From Nageia nagi (taxonomy: Eukaryota; Pinophyta), in contig JBITNC010000001.1 of assembly GCA_050084985.1 (NCBI GenBank), positions 139,562,001 to 139,626,000 of the forward strand: a DNA stretch of 64,000 nt. Reading direction: 5' to 3'. A program made the position numbers and the translations under genes. Below, in pieces: positions 35,680 through 47,000 of the stretch (positions are counted from its first letter, which is position 1; every line of letters starts with the position of its first letter). Below the pieces are notes generated by a model. It made no database searches. It had not been told where the DNA came from and worked only from the letters and a program-made list of their open reading frames with translations.

Positions 35680-37573
35680 TGATGTACCTTAAAATGATCA
35701 TAACTTTTGATCCCATCATCAGATTGTCTTGATATTTTGAGGAGAGATAGATATGGATTTTCATGATTAAACATGGGTTTATAAATATGTTTAATTTTGA
35801 GCATGTAAACTAATGCAACTTAGTGTAGCATTGGAGCCACTACTTAATCTCAAAGGAGTTTATGTTATTTATTGATCATGAAGCATTGAGGTATGTCAAC
35901 TCTTGTAAAAAGTTAAATAGTATACATGCCAAATGGGTTTCATTTTTGCAACAATATACATTTATCTTGCAACACAAATCTAGTAAGAAAAATAAGGTTA
36001 TTAATGCATTAATTAGGAGAGTCTTTTTGCTAACCACTATGGAGAATGTAGTGGTGGGATTTGAGGGAATAAAAAATATGTATGAATTTGATGTTGAATT
36101 TGAGAATATTATGAGATAGTGTACAAGTGCAGTAGAAGTTGAGTCCCATCCAATTTCTAAAGAATATTTTTTTTATAATGGTTACTTATTTAAGGTTACT
36201 TGATTATGTATTCCTAATGGCTCTATGAGAGAGAACATCTTGCAGTAATTACATAATGGAGGTCTAGCTGGTCATTTTGGAGTAGCCAAAACTATGAATC
36301 TTGTAGAGGAGAACTATTATTGGCCAAAGATGAAAATAGACATAAATAGGTTTGTCTCTAGATGTAGAGTGTATCAAATGGCTAAAGGCCATGTACAAAA
36401 TACAAGGTTGTATATGCAACTACTAGTTCCTACAGGACCATTGATCAATTTGAGTATGGATTTTGCATTGGGATTGCCCAAAACACAATGGAGTAAGGAT
36501 TAAATTTTTATTGTGGTAGATAAATTTTCTAAAATGCCCCATTTTATTACTTACCAAAAAACTAATGATGCCACTAAGATTTTAGTCTTGTTCTTTGAGT
36601 AGGTTGTGCGATTGCATGGTATCCCAAAGACTATTACTTCTGATTGAGATACTAAGTTCTTAGGTCATATTTGGAGGACATTATGGAAGAATTTAAATAC
36701 TAGGCTACAATTTAGTAGATCTTACCATCCACAAACTAATGGAAAAAGAGAAGTAGTGAATAGAAGCTTGGAAAACCTCTTATGATGCATATTTGGGGAA
36801 AAGCCAATACAATGGGATTTTGCCTTATCACAAGTTGAATTTGCATATAACAGCTTAGTGAATACGTCAATAGGTAAATCTTATTTTGAAATTGTTTATA
36901 GTCAAAATCCTAGAGGTTTATTAGATCTAGTTGAGTTACCAATGGGGGGCCAAGTTAGTGATCATGCAAAAGCATTTGTTGAGCATATCTATAAAGTTCA
37001 AGAATCGGTGATAGAAAAACTATATAGTAGTAATGCTCACTAAAAAGAGGTCATTGATGTACATAGAAGGATAAAAGTTGTACATATAAGGATAAAAGTA
37101 TTTTAAGAGGGTGATATGGTGATGTTTCATCTCATAAAAGAATAATTTCCTAAAGAGTAGTATAAAAAATTGAAATTTAAGAAAATTGGACCCTACAAGA
37201 TTTTGAATAAGATCAATGATAATATCTATAAAGTGGAGTTACTTGATGAATTTGCTATTTCACCTATTTTTAATATTTCTAATTTATTTTAGTATTAGGG
37301 TACTATTAATGATGGTGATCTATAATATTTAGTAAATTGGGCACCATAAATGCATAAGAAGAACAAGGATAGAGTTGCACAAATACTGAATAAGAAGGTG
37401 GTCACCACCAGACATGGAAGCTACAACAGATATCTAGTTTAGTGTGAAGGATTACCCCCATTTGATAACACTTAGGTTTTAGATTCAATGCTATGAAAAT
37501 TGATAACCAAAAGCTATAAAATTTCATTTCAATTGAACTCATAGGAGCTGAGTTCTTTTTCACCAGAGGAGAA
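35680..37573 (+). pseudogene. Array unit U13: last full unit
   Basis: LTR fragment 35680 to ~35820, RNase H end open at 35862-36119, zinc-binding region ~36220-36400, core start open at 36294-36503 (SMDFALGLPKTQWSKD), integrase middle open at 36858-37043. A short tandem duplication around 37060-37100 repeats the ACATA..AGGATAAAAGT segment, making this unit 1894 bp. The catalytic Glu is kept (REVVN). Chromodomain ~37350-37490, polypurine tract AGAGGAGAA before 37574. Confidence 0.89.
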
Positions 37574-37660
37574 TGATGCACCTTAAAATGATCATAACTT
37601 TTGATCCTACTGTCAGGTCATTTTAAATATTTAAGGAGAGCTAGATATGGATTTTCATAA
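37574..37660 (+). repeat. Array unit U14: truncated LTR-start fragment at the array edge
   Basis: TGATGCACCTTAAAATGATC followed by the usual text to GGAGAGCTAGATATGGATTTTCATAA, where the array stops and element 2 begins. Confidence 0.9.
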
Positions 37661-37953
37661 TTTGACTACCACCTCCCTTAGGAGGGATAAAAAAATATCA
37701 TAATATTTTGGTATTCTTGCATGATCCCTATTTTGTTTTGCCTTTGATATATTTATATAGCAACATCTTTGCCTTCATGGATTCTTGAGATCATTACAAA
37801 TTACATCATTTGGGGAGTCTTTTTATATATTTTATCCTCTTTACATTGATTACATTATCTTGGGTATTATTTTAACCCCTTTTTACAATAAATATTATTA
37901 AGGATCTAAAATGAATTATTTAATAAATAATAATTAATTTATAGGCATCTACA
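37661..37953 (-). repeat. Truncated 3' LTR of element 2
   Basis: From about 37705 (TTTTGGTATTCTTGCATGATCC) to ATCTACA at 37953 this matches the 5' LTR at 45541-45805. The first ~45 bases next to the array match poorly, and roughly half of the 637-bp LTR is absent. A TATA-like TTTATATAG lies at ~37751. Confidence 0.85.
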
Positions 37954-37970
37954 TTTTGCCCCTATTTGGA
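37954..37970 (-). promoter_or_regulatory. Polypurine tract of element 2
   Basis: The - strand reads CCAAATAGGGGCAAAA directly before the LTR start TGTAGATGCC. This is the primer for the second DNA strand. Confidence 0.8.
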
Positions 37971-38519
37971 GGTGTGATTGAAACAATGAGATTACATATC
38001 CAAAGAAGAAGTATAAAGAAAATCTTTGAAAAATTTAAACTCTGCTTTACTTTCATTGGAAGATGATGTTGATGGTGAGGGTCCTTTATTACCCCCTTTT
38101 GGCTTGGATGCCCTAAGAAAGGTCCTTGAGTGGTGCAACCAAGGTAAAATTTGAAGAACTATATCTCTTCAGCTACTATGATATTTTTATTATGGAAGGA
38201 ACTTTACTAGTAGGTAGTCTTATGGTTCCACATAGAATTTATGAAATGGAATATGTTTTTTGCCCCATGTACTCTTGAACCATGAATCTATACAATCCAT
38301 CATGTCTAGTACTTAGGAGTCTATCTCTATTATGTCCATGACTTGAAACAAAGGAGGTCATATTTTAGTTTGATTATTTTTTGATGATGTATACACCATT
38401 GATGTTGCAAGAACAATGAGCATGCCATTGACAACATGAAAGGCTTTGTATTTTCTTCTATTTTTTGTGATGTATATTCCTATAAAAAGGTGTTAGATAT
38501 ACCTTGATTGAAAATATTT

Positions 38520-38830
38520 TGGATACATAGTGAGTTGCATCATCCATTGATGATGAGTCAATTTCATCAATCAACTTATGGATGCATTATTGGTTTATCT
38601 TTTAAGTGAGTGAACTCTCACTAACTATTTTGTTGACTATCAATGGTCATACATTTTAAGTGAGTGAACTCTCACTAACTATTATGTTTTGTATGGTTCA
38701 AAGAAAAAACCATGTGGATACATAGCAAGCTTTATCATCCATTAGAGATGAGCCAATGTCAACATCTTGCTTATGGATGCATCACCAATTATCTTTTAAG
38801 TGAGTGAACTCTCACTAGTCGTATCGATGG
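38520..38830. repeat. Duplicated ~195-bp module in the 3' UTR of element 2
   Basis: GGATACATAG(T/C)(G/A)AG..TCATCCATT.. starts at 38520 and again at 38715. TTTTAAGTGAGTGAACTCTC occurs three times (near 38600, 38658 and 38795). The core GTGAGTGAACTCTCAC can fold back on itself. Confidence 0.88.
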
Positions 38831-39047
38831 CTATCGGTGACCTAGCATTTTTATGTCCATGGTCTATAGACATTATATTTCCCTATATATATATATATTC
38901 CATGATACTAGTGGTGAGTGGAGAGTAATACACTCCACTAGCTGCATGGAAATGGAATAATGTCATGAAAACATGAAAACATAAAAGTATGATACTAGTA
39001 CCTTGCATAAGATTTTTGATGTTTTTCAAGGTATGAAACCATTTCTT
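38831..39047 (-). other. 3' UTR of element 2 next to integrase
   Basis: No coding signal. A short TA run (TATATATATATAT) lies near 38885-38898. Confidence 0.6.
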
Positions 39048-40165
39048 CTATGCATAGAAGCATTTGAGATGGATGGCATTGAAGGTCTTGGGTTCTTCTT
39101 TATTATCCAAGGATGATAATTTGTATGCTTCTGATCTTATTATTTCTACTACAACAAATGGACCCAACTAATCAGGTTCAAGTTTTCCTTTTGCTTCATT
39201 ATTTGCTAATATCTTATTGATATTCTCTTTCAACACTAAATCTCCCATGTTAAACTCTTTATCTTTTATCTTTTTCTTGAATGCTATCTTGAGTTTTACA
39301 TGATATACCTTTTGATGTTCAATGGATCTGATTCTCTTTTCATCCAATAATTCCAATTAGTGTAACCTTGATTTTCTTGCCTCTTCATCATAAATTTCAC
39401 CTTGTAATGACATCCATACAGATGGTATCTCCAATTATAATGGTACAATGGTTTCATCTCCATACACCAAAGAGAAAGGTGTTTCCTTAATGGCTATCCT
39501 AACATTAGTCCTATATGCCCAAAGTGTGTAACATAATTTTTTATAACAATCCTTCTTGTATTGATCCCATGTTTTGGCTAGAATGCTCTTGATGGTCTTA
39601 TTATTTCCTTCAAGATAGTAAATCGAAGAAATTTTTTTCACAATATGTAACTATTTACAAAATTCTTTCATGTGGTTACCTTTAAAATTAGGCCCATTAT
39701 CAATGATCAATTGTTGCAAATAATGTTTTTAGTAATAAATGCAATGATCTTAAATTGAGTGACTAACTTTATTGGAATAGCCTTCACCCATTTAGTAGTA
39801 AATTCAATAGCTATGATGAGAAACTTGTCACCTTCCCTTGAATGAGTATTAATCATACCAATCAAATCAATGCCCCAAGTAGCAAATGGCCATGGAGAAA
39901 TAATGGAGTGCAACTCTTGGTTAGGTTTCTTTTCTAAATTGGCTTGTTTTTGACATTGTAAATAAGTTTTGACATGAGTCTTGTAATCTTCTTCCATGGT
40001 AGGCCAATAATAACCAATTCTCAAAATTTTAGTATATAAAGCTTTGGCATGAAAATGTCCACAACACAAACCATCATGAGCTTGTTCTAGTGTTGTAGCT
40101 ATCTCATGTTGAGTTAAACAATATAATAAAGCACCATCAAATGATATTTTATATAACACATCACC
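39048..40165 (-). pseudogene. Integrase relic of element 2
   Basis: The zinc-binding and core start are open for 150 codons (39707-40159): EQAHDGLCCGHFHAKALY, GYYWPTMEEDYKTHVKTYLQ (first Cys of the CxxC pair lost, Tyr instead), then WGIDLIGMINTHSREG with the first catalytic Asp. A break follows near 39700. The next open part, 39435-39641, reads SSIYYLEGNNKTIKSILAKT, so the catalytic Glu is kept, and goes on to WAYRTNVRIAIKETPFSLVY. The C-terminal part is at 39168-39356, ending near 39048 after AIHLKCFYA. Confidence 0.88.
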
Positions 40166-40394
40166 AATTATGACATACCTTATGGAAGTTCACTTAATCT
40201 CACCCTTCCATTATGATCAAAACTATCAAGAATTGTTTGATTATTCAAGTAGTTGTAGATGTCAAAATGCTAATTCTAAAAATCTTTCTTCTCTATAATC
40301 AAACAAGTATGAATTTCATGCATATACTTAATGTAAGAAGGAGAGCTTAACTTATGGATTATCAAAATAGTCTCCTCATATTCAATCTCAATCG

Positions 40395-40790
40395 ATGTAA
40401 GAGAAGCTGCACTCACCATGGAATCTACATATCTATTATTGGTCCTTAGGATATTTTGAATAGCATATCTATCAAACTAATCCAATAAATCATTAACCAC
40501 CAATTTATATGGCCTTAATATTTCATCCTTTATTTCAAAGATATCTTGTACTTGGTTAATGACAAGTTGTGAGTCCCCATATATCTCTATGTTCTTAATT
40601 TTCAATGTAATAATAAATTTCAATCCTAATATCAGTGCCTCATATTTAGCAATATTATTTGTACATTGAAAACCATGTTTGTAGGTTATAGGGATTACCT
40701 AATTTGTAAGAGATGCCAATATAATACCTACCCCTACTTTGTAAGAACACTTTGAAACATCAAAGTATAGCATCCAAATAGTAGGCTCAT
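40395..40790 (-). pseudogene. Archaeal-type RNase H relic of element 2
   Basis: Reads LYFDVSKCSYKVGVGIILAS, then NNIAKYEALILGLKF, where Lys replaces the Glu of the usual AEYEAL, then IEIYGDSQLVINQV and NNRYVDSMVSAASL. Only a few stops interrupt it. The loss of the catalytic Glu would inactivate it even without the stops. Confidence 0.87.
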
Positions 40791-41029
40791 CTTCCATGAG
40801 GCACATGTACACATTTGATATGGATATTTCTTTAAAATCACACTACTAGTAGTCTTCTATCAAACCTTCACACTATTGATGTCATGGATCATCCTAATTT
40901 TCATCTAGAAATTATTCATACACTATTGATTCTTCATTCTGAGAAAATTTGGCTATCAAATCTATAATTGCCTATCCTTTAATTGATTTATGCTTTACCA
41001 CATTAATATCAAACTCCTATAATAACATT

Positions 41030-42240
41030 AGCTATTTTTTTATTCTTCCTAATAAATATTGTTTAGCCATAAGATATTTCAATGGATTAGTAGGAATAAT
41101 AACAAATGTAGTGCAATATAATAGGTAATGCCTCAATTTTTTAGTAATACATACAATACCATAACAAAGCTTTTCCATTGGGGTATATCTAGTTTCATAA
41201 TTTATCAATGTCTTTCTAAGAAAATAGATATCTCTCTCTTTATTTTTTGCATCTTTTTGATAAAGCATTACCCCTAGTGCATACAACATAGCTATGATAT
41301 ACAAATACATAGGCTTGGAAAAGTCCATGGGAACTAGGATTGGTGGGTTTAGTAAGTATTGTTTAATATCCTCAACATTGTTTTGACATTTATCATCCCA
41401 AACTTGACATCATTTTTGAATAAATGAGTAAATAGCCTAAACTTATCTCCAAACTATGAAATAAATCATCTAACTGAATTGATTTTTCCTTAGAGACTTC
41501 TTAATTGTTTCAAATTTCTTGGAGGAGGCATACTAATTATTGCTTTAATGTTCTTAGAATCTAACTCTATTCCTTTTTTATAAACCATAAACCCTAACAA
41601 TTTTCCTAAAGTGACCCCAACTGTATCCTTTTGAGGTTTGAGTCTAAGTTTGTGCATTTTCAAAATGTTGAAGACCTTCTCAAGCACTTCTAAATGATCT
41701 TGGCCTTACTCTGACTTAACCAAGATATCATAAATATACATATCAATAGTATTATGGATATATTCATGAAACATGGTGACCATGGCCTTTGATAAGTATC
41801 CCCTACATTTTTGAATCCAAAATTCATGACCTTCCAACAAAATTACCCCATGGCATAGTGAAAACAATCATATGTTGGTTAGCTAGATTGATTAATATTT
41901 GGTTGTAACTAAAAAATCCATCCATAAAAGATAATGTATCATAACTAGCTATACTATCCTCAATCATATCAATATTTGGTAATTGAAAATCATCCTTAGG
42001 ACATGCATTATTGATATCTCTAAAATCAATACATACCCAAATTTCACCAATGGGCTTGGAAATAGAAACAATATTAGCCATACACTTAGAATAATCAATG
42101 GGCTTAATAAATCTAGCATGCAAGTATTTATCAATTTCTTTCTTAACCAACAATGCCTTAGAGGAATGCATTTTTTATGGTTTTTGCTTAATTAGCTTAG
42201 CACCCTTTTTTAATGGCAAATTATGCATGACAAAAGAAGG
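41030..42240 (-). pseudogene. Reverse transcriptase and RNase H relic of element 2
   Basis: RT starts at the right. An open part at 41824-42171 shows ARFIKPIDYSKCMANIVSIS, CIDFRDINNACPKDDFQLPN and LSFMDGFFSYNQILI. The active site, normally YVDD, reads YIYD near 41735-41750. The thumb (GKLLGFMVYKKGIELDSKN) is open at 41490-41687. RNase H is open at 41032-41328 with LYIIAMLYALGVMLYQKDAK, YETRYTPMEKLCYGIV and LRHYLL; the first catalytic Asp of the RNase H is not visible at its usual place. Confidence 0.9.
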
Positions 42241-43259
42241 ATCTAAACAAGGTATATCGATGCAAGACTAAGCAAATTTTTTATGATGTTCAATAAACTT
42301 ATTCTTGTACCTTTGTGTATGAATTTCTCTTCATCGGTAGTTCCAATATTGATATTTACTAACTCCTTTCCTAGAAATGTAAGGTCCTCTTTTTTTGTAA
42401 TAAAGAAGGCAAATCCTCTAATTCTAATATATCATTATCATCACCATACATGGGATGAACATAAAAACATTTCAATAAAATTTATCTCTTTACCAAAATG
42501 TGTATATTCATTAAGAACATAGCTTGTATTTATTTTGTCATTAGATTTGGACAACTCCTAGTGTGCTACCAAGTATTCAAGAATATTATCATCAATAGTA
42601 AAACAATCAAATTCAAGTGGAATAATATCATCAATCTATAGATCTTTATCAATATCATTAGACAATTCAATAAAATTACACTCCTTAACAAACTTAATTG
42701 GTCTTCATCTCTTCTTTGCACTTTCATCACTACCCAATCCCTTTTTAGTCATTTGAGCTTTAAAGTTATCAAGAAAAGTAGGCATTAATTATTCACTTCT
42801 ACCTAAGCCTCCCCCTTTATACTTGAAATTTAGTACCATGTATTTATGAATAAATTACATGGAAAGAATTTACCCATTTTATAAGATAATGGTTCTTTTA
42901 TTAGAGGAGCTTGAGTGGGCATGATAGACACAATAAAATAAAAAAATTTATCATGTTTGTTATTTCCATGCTACTAACAACCTTATAGAAGGATCACACA
43001 CCATTTATGACATTTTATAGAAAGAATTTTAGGTCATCCCAAGTCTTTGACAAATGTAAATAAATCCACACCTTCAATTTTATATAATCTCATCTCTGTC
43101 TCCATAATCCTAACATGCTTTTATTTATTTTCCCTTGGTTTGGCATATTCCAGGGCTCAATTTCATATCTTGGGGTTTTCATTGCAAGGCCATCAAAATT
43201 TGCTACATTACATAGTGCATAGGGTTCAATATCTCCCAATTCTATATGCACCTCACCCT
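42241..43259 (-). other. Protease-RT linker of element 2
   Basis: Degenerate spacer between protease and RT. Open frames on the + strand here (for example 42283-42522 and 43047-43274) are antisense chance frames. Confidence 0.6.
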
Positions 43260-43480
43260 AAAATTCCAATTTGAATCATCCATGTAGAGTAGAAGGGACT
43301 ACATCCATATCATGAAGCCAAGGTCACCCTAAAAGTAGATTATAGGACAATTTTAAATCAACCACTTGGAATTTAGTTGTTAATATCCTTACTCATATTG
43401 TTATGATGATTGTAGCTATCCTCACTAGTTTTTTAGATGAACTATCATAAGCTCTAATCTTGAATGTAGCTTCTTCTAGT
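43260..43480 (-). pseudogene. Protease relic of element 2 (C-terminal half)
   Basis: The - strand reads TTKFQVVDLKLSYNLLL, then a stop where Gly-Arg is expected, then a segment like W..DVVPSTLH near 43280-43310. This is the end of a Ty3/gypsy protease. I cannot place the active-site Asp-Ser/Gly-Gly with confidence. Confidence 0.65.
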
Positions 43481-43999
43481 GGGGGGGATCTCTACACCTT
43501 TTTCTTGCAATTGAGTCAAAAACTCATGGGAACATACATTTACAACTTATCCATTATGTATGATTTTTCCTTTAATTTCCCATAAATCAATCAAAGGTGC
43601 AATATACAAAGCTAAACATTCCTCCAATATTTCCTTATTTAGTTTTTTATATTTATAAAAGGAAATAGAATCATATTCTTAGATAGCCCTAAGCTTCTCA
43701 AAAAACATAGCTACTAACAAATTTCTAGTAATAGTTTCTTTTGAAAATAAAGCATATAGGATCTCTCTATGTATTACATATGTAGAAAGGAGATAATACA
43801 AGCTAATTTTTGCAAGTGTATTCTTTAATTGTTCAAACATACTATATGGCTTTGGATTAGGTGGGATACTTACTTGTTCTATAGTAACTAGATTGGGAAC
43901 ATGGCATGGATGCTATCTTCTCAATCCAACACATAACTTCTTGTTTACTATAACTATATTAACTATATGTTATTCATTTTATGCAATTTTATTAATTTG

Positions 44000-45000
44000 G
44001 TATTTTTCTTGAGCAATGAGATCCAATATAGCTACCTCTAATGCCTTACAAAATTTTGTAGCATGTCCATTTCTTTGGTGATATATGCAATAAGCATTAG
44101 ATCTTCCCATGCGAATGCTATCATATTATATAGATCTTTATAGAGGCTATAATAATCGTTTTTTCATGAGAACCCTCATAATAAACCATGGCTGAGTTGG
44201 AAATATATATATCTTATCCTTTGTAGTAGTCGATCTTTGTAACTTTTGAGGTGCAGTAGATCTATTAGCCATATGCACATTTTTCTCTTCTTTCTTGGCA
44301 TATGTTATTTGATTGTATTTATTAAAATGATTAGGTACATAGTTTATATCACCAAATGCAAGTAATAATTTCTCTTTTTGCAATAATTCTTTACCTAATA
44401 CCGCAAAACCAACATTATTATTAATAGGAGCATGCAAATTAAGAATAGGTACAATGGAATCTCTGAAAATAGCATAAATCTCATTCTCATCTAATTTTAT
44501 TTGAATTCATTAACATGCCTTTTTGAACCATGGGATGTACTTTTCTAGGATTTCATTACCCCCTTGCCTCATTGAACATAATTCCATAACAGTGCTTTGC
44601 TCTTTGATGTTGTGCTTATATTGACCCATGAAGATCTTAACCAATGATTTGAAAAAATCAATTGAACCACAAGATAAATTTTAGAATCATTGACTAGCAT
44701 CACCTTTCAAACTCCTTGGGAATAATTTTTCCATCAAATTCTTATCTAAACCTAATTTCAATAAGCACTCCTCCTAAAAGCTAATAAGACGTTGTTTTAG
44801 GTCTTGTTCATCATTAAACATCTCAAACTTGAGGGCCTGGTGCTCAGGTGGTAGGGTAAAATTACGAATCTCCTTAGATAAGGGTGAGGTGAAGACACCA
44901 TCATATTCATTTATAATTTACTATGATATGACATGAGTTACTCTATCCTAGAGGGTGGGACCAAATTTGGCTAAGCTACTAGAACCATTAATTGAATCGA
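44000..45000 (-). pseudogene. gag relic of element 2
   Basis: Capsid part (right): SIDFFKSLVKIFMGQYKHNI and TVMELCSMRQGGNEILEKYI near 44530-44670, the typical retrotrans-gag pattern. Middle part open at 44147-44437. The Cys-His motif reads YCIYHQRNGHATKFCKALE near 44045-44100, the same short Tat-type knuckle as in element 1. The stretch 43481-43999 joins gag to protease and has no clear motif. Confidence 0.83.
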
Positions 45001-45156
45001 GTTGTTAATTTAATCAATCATATTTTTCAATTAGTTCTTTCAACATTTACACCATTTATTCCATTTTTACATTGCTAACAATACCATTGATGATGGAGAT
45101 CTATTATAGAATTATCATGAGATATCACTAAAAAGATAAGATAAATCCAACAATAG

Positions 45157-45168
45157 GGTTCACCAAAA
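45157..45168 (-). promoter_or_regulatory. Primer-binding site of element 2 (candidate)
   Basis: On the - strand TTTTGGTGAACC follows the 5' LTR directly. It is identical to the candidate site of element 1. Confidence 0.65.
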
Positions 45169-45805
45169 TGTAGACCTCAAATAATGTATATATGTGATAC
45201 AATTGATGTACTATTATCTATAATAATTTAATGAAACATATATCAAAAATATGACATCAAATGAACAATGATAAATAATGAACCTTCATCATAATTGCAT
45301 AAACATAATATAAGAAAATCCATTTTCCAAATATGAGCATGCATTCATCCATACACATGCCACCAACATCCCATAAATACCATGATGTTGATGTCATGAA
45401 ATAAATAGAACTATGAATAGAATAAAAGCATGCAAGAGCAAAGTAAAGGGCTTAATAGATCTATGCAAAGGTTATGTTACAAAACACCATTCTTGGTAGG
45501 ATAGAGTGATGTCACATTTTGTGAAGTCTCTCTAGGGTCTTTTGGTACTCTTACATGATCCCATTTATGTTGCATTTGATATCTTTATATAGCATTGTCT
45601 TTTCCTTCTTGGATTCTTGAGATCATTGTACATTACATCATTTGGGGAGTCTTTTTAGATATTTAACCCTCTTTAAATTGTACAATGGTCCCTTATATTG
45701 ATTACATTGCATTCAATATTATTTTAGCCCCTTTTAACAATAAATATCATTGAAGCTCTAAAATGAATTATTTAATAAATGATAATTCATTTCTAGGTGT
45801 CTACA
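45169..45805 (-). repeat. 5' LTR of element 2
   Basis: 637 bp with TGTAGAC/GTCTACA inverted ends. On the - strand it starts TGTAGACACCTAGAAATGAA. A TATA box (- strand CTATATAAAG) lies at about 45583-45592, ~213 bp from the LTR start. The half distal to the array matches the truncated copy at 37705-37953. Confidence 0.88.
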
Positions 45806-45829
45806 CATTCATAATATGAGATGCTAAGT

Positions 45830-47000
45830 CTTAAACTAATGGAAGAACTTAATTACTATCATATAATTCTTTAATCATCATGGATGGATCAAATAGATTC
45901 AAGTTATCCATATTAATAATTAAAAAAATATTAATCTAAGGAGGTAAATCCAATAGAAGTGCATTCTCACCAACTTTCCCTATAATACAAAATGGTCCAT
46001 TTTATTAGTTTCAACTTTTTATTTGGTCCTTACAACATATTATTGCTAAGATATAACTAAAGTTGATCACCCAATTCAAACTTATGATCAATCATATGCT
46101 TATCATTTCTTAACTTTTACATTCTTTAATATGCTCTTAAACTTTTTAGTGAACTTGAATAATTTTTATAATGAGATTTTAGCTTGCTTCTTCTTTCTCA
46201 AATAAAACTTATTCATTCTATTGTTTCCCAAAAACATTATCAAAATGTGATGTAGTTAAATTACCAAAACATACTTGAAATGTAGATTTATTTGTTGAAG
46301 TATGAATTACTGTATTGTATGCATATTAGATGTAAAAAACATGTTCATATTAAGACTTAGTATTCTTACTATAATAGTATCTCAAAAGTTAAACAACAAT
46401 TCTATTTACAACCTTAATTTGGTCATCTATTTGAGGATGAAAAGTGGTACTCCTCTTCAACCCAGTATCCCTCTTATTTCATAACAAAGTCTAAAATTTG
46501 CTAAAAATACTGATTCCCTATCTAAAATAATGAAATTTGATAAAATAAAATCAATCAATACATGAGAAAATAAATTATTTATGACTTTTTATCTCATAAT
46601 TATTTCATGCATAGAATCAATACACACATCTTGCTAAAATGATCCACCATAATAAATAAATAATCACGACCCTTGTCATTCATAACCAACCCATCTACAA
46701 AATTCATAGAGATACTTTGCCATGGATGATTAAGAATCAAAAATGGTTGACACAAACCTATCTTTTTGTTGATTGGATTTCTTTTATAACATATAATACA
46801 TCCTTGAATATATTTTGCAACTTGGTCTTGGATTTTGGACCAATACAAATTATCTTTACAAATTTACAACTATTTTTCTAACTCCATAATGAATAGTAAT
46901 TTTTGAAATATGTGTCTCTATGATCAACTAGGGTTAAAATATAGTGCTTATACATGAAATCATGAAAAAGATCACTAGGGTGAAAATATAGTTCTCAAAG
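45830..47000 (-). pseudogene. Chromovirus integrase relic (different family from the array)
   Basis: Reading the - strand from the right: a decayed start near 46960, then LYWSKIQDQVAKYIQGCIIC (46790-46850), PWQSISMNFVDGLVMNDKGR and DYLFIMVDHFSKMCVLI. The first catalytic Asp reads Asn (SMNF). The middle has frame changes near 46250-46560. The C-terminal part reads DHKFELGDQL near 46060-46085, then GPFCIIGKVGENALLLDLPP near 45945-45995 and NMDNLNLFDPSMM near 45875-45920. It has a different sequence from the array integrase (KINKK..LCQPF in place of NTGLYMPL). No LTR is seen next to it. Confidence 0.8.

Larger units (their letters stand above)
1..37660 (+). repeat. Tandem array of a 1.86-kb chromovirus-derived unit (13.4 copies, twice interrupted)
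   Basis: The motif TGATGCACCTTAAAATGATC recurs in similar form at 1326, 3127, 4992, 6866, 8490, 10377, 12005, 13871, 19860, 21717, 31954, 33809, 35680 and 37574. Away from the two insertions the spacing is 1624-1894 bp. Between successive motifs the order is always the same: LTR start (~130-145 bp), RNase H end, integrase, chromodomain, polypurine tract. No unit has gag, protease, RT, a full LTR or a primer-binding site. All units point the same way. Amplification of one fixed fragment explains this better than repeated insertion. Copies differ by many substitutions and small indels, so the array is old. Confidence 0.93.
37661..45805 (-). mobile_element. Element 2: Tat-type Ty3/gypsy retrotransposon, outer LTR truncated
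   Basis: On the - strand: a full 5' LTR at the right, primer-binding site, gag, protease, RT, RNase H, archaeal RNase H, integrase, repeated 3' UTR, polypurine tract, and a shortened 3' LTR touching the array. Frames are broken and RT has lost its active site, so it is dead. No target duplication can be found because the left end is missing. Confidence 0.9.

Noticed and set aside
1-37660. CRISPR-like regular spacing
   Set aside because: The period is 1.86 kb, and the units are retrotransposon coding DNA; there are no short direct repeats with unique spacers.
1-37660. Series of separate chromovirus insertions
   Set aside because: All copies have the same truncated end points, same direction, and no target duplications or full LTRs between units.
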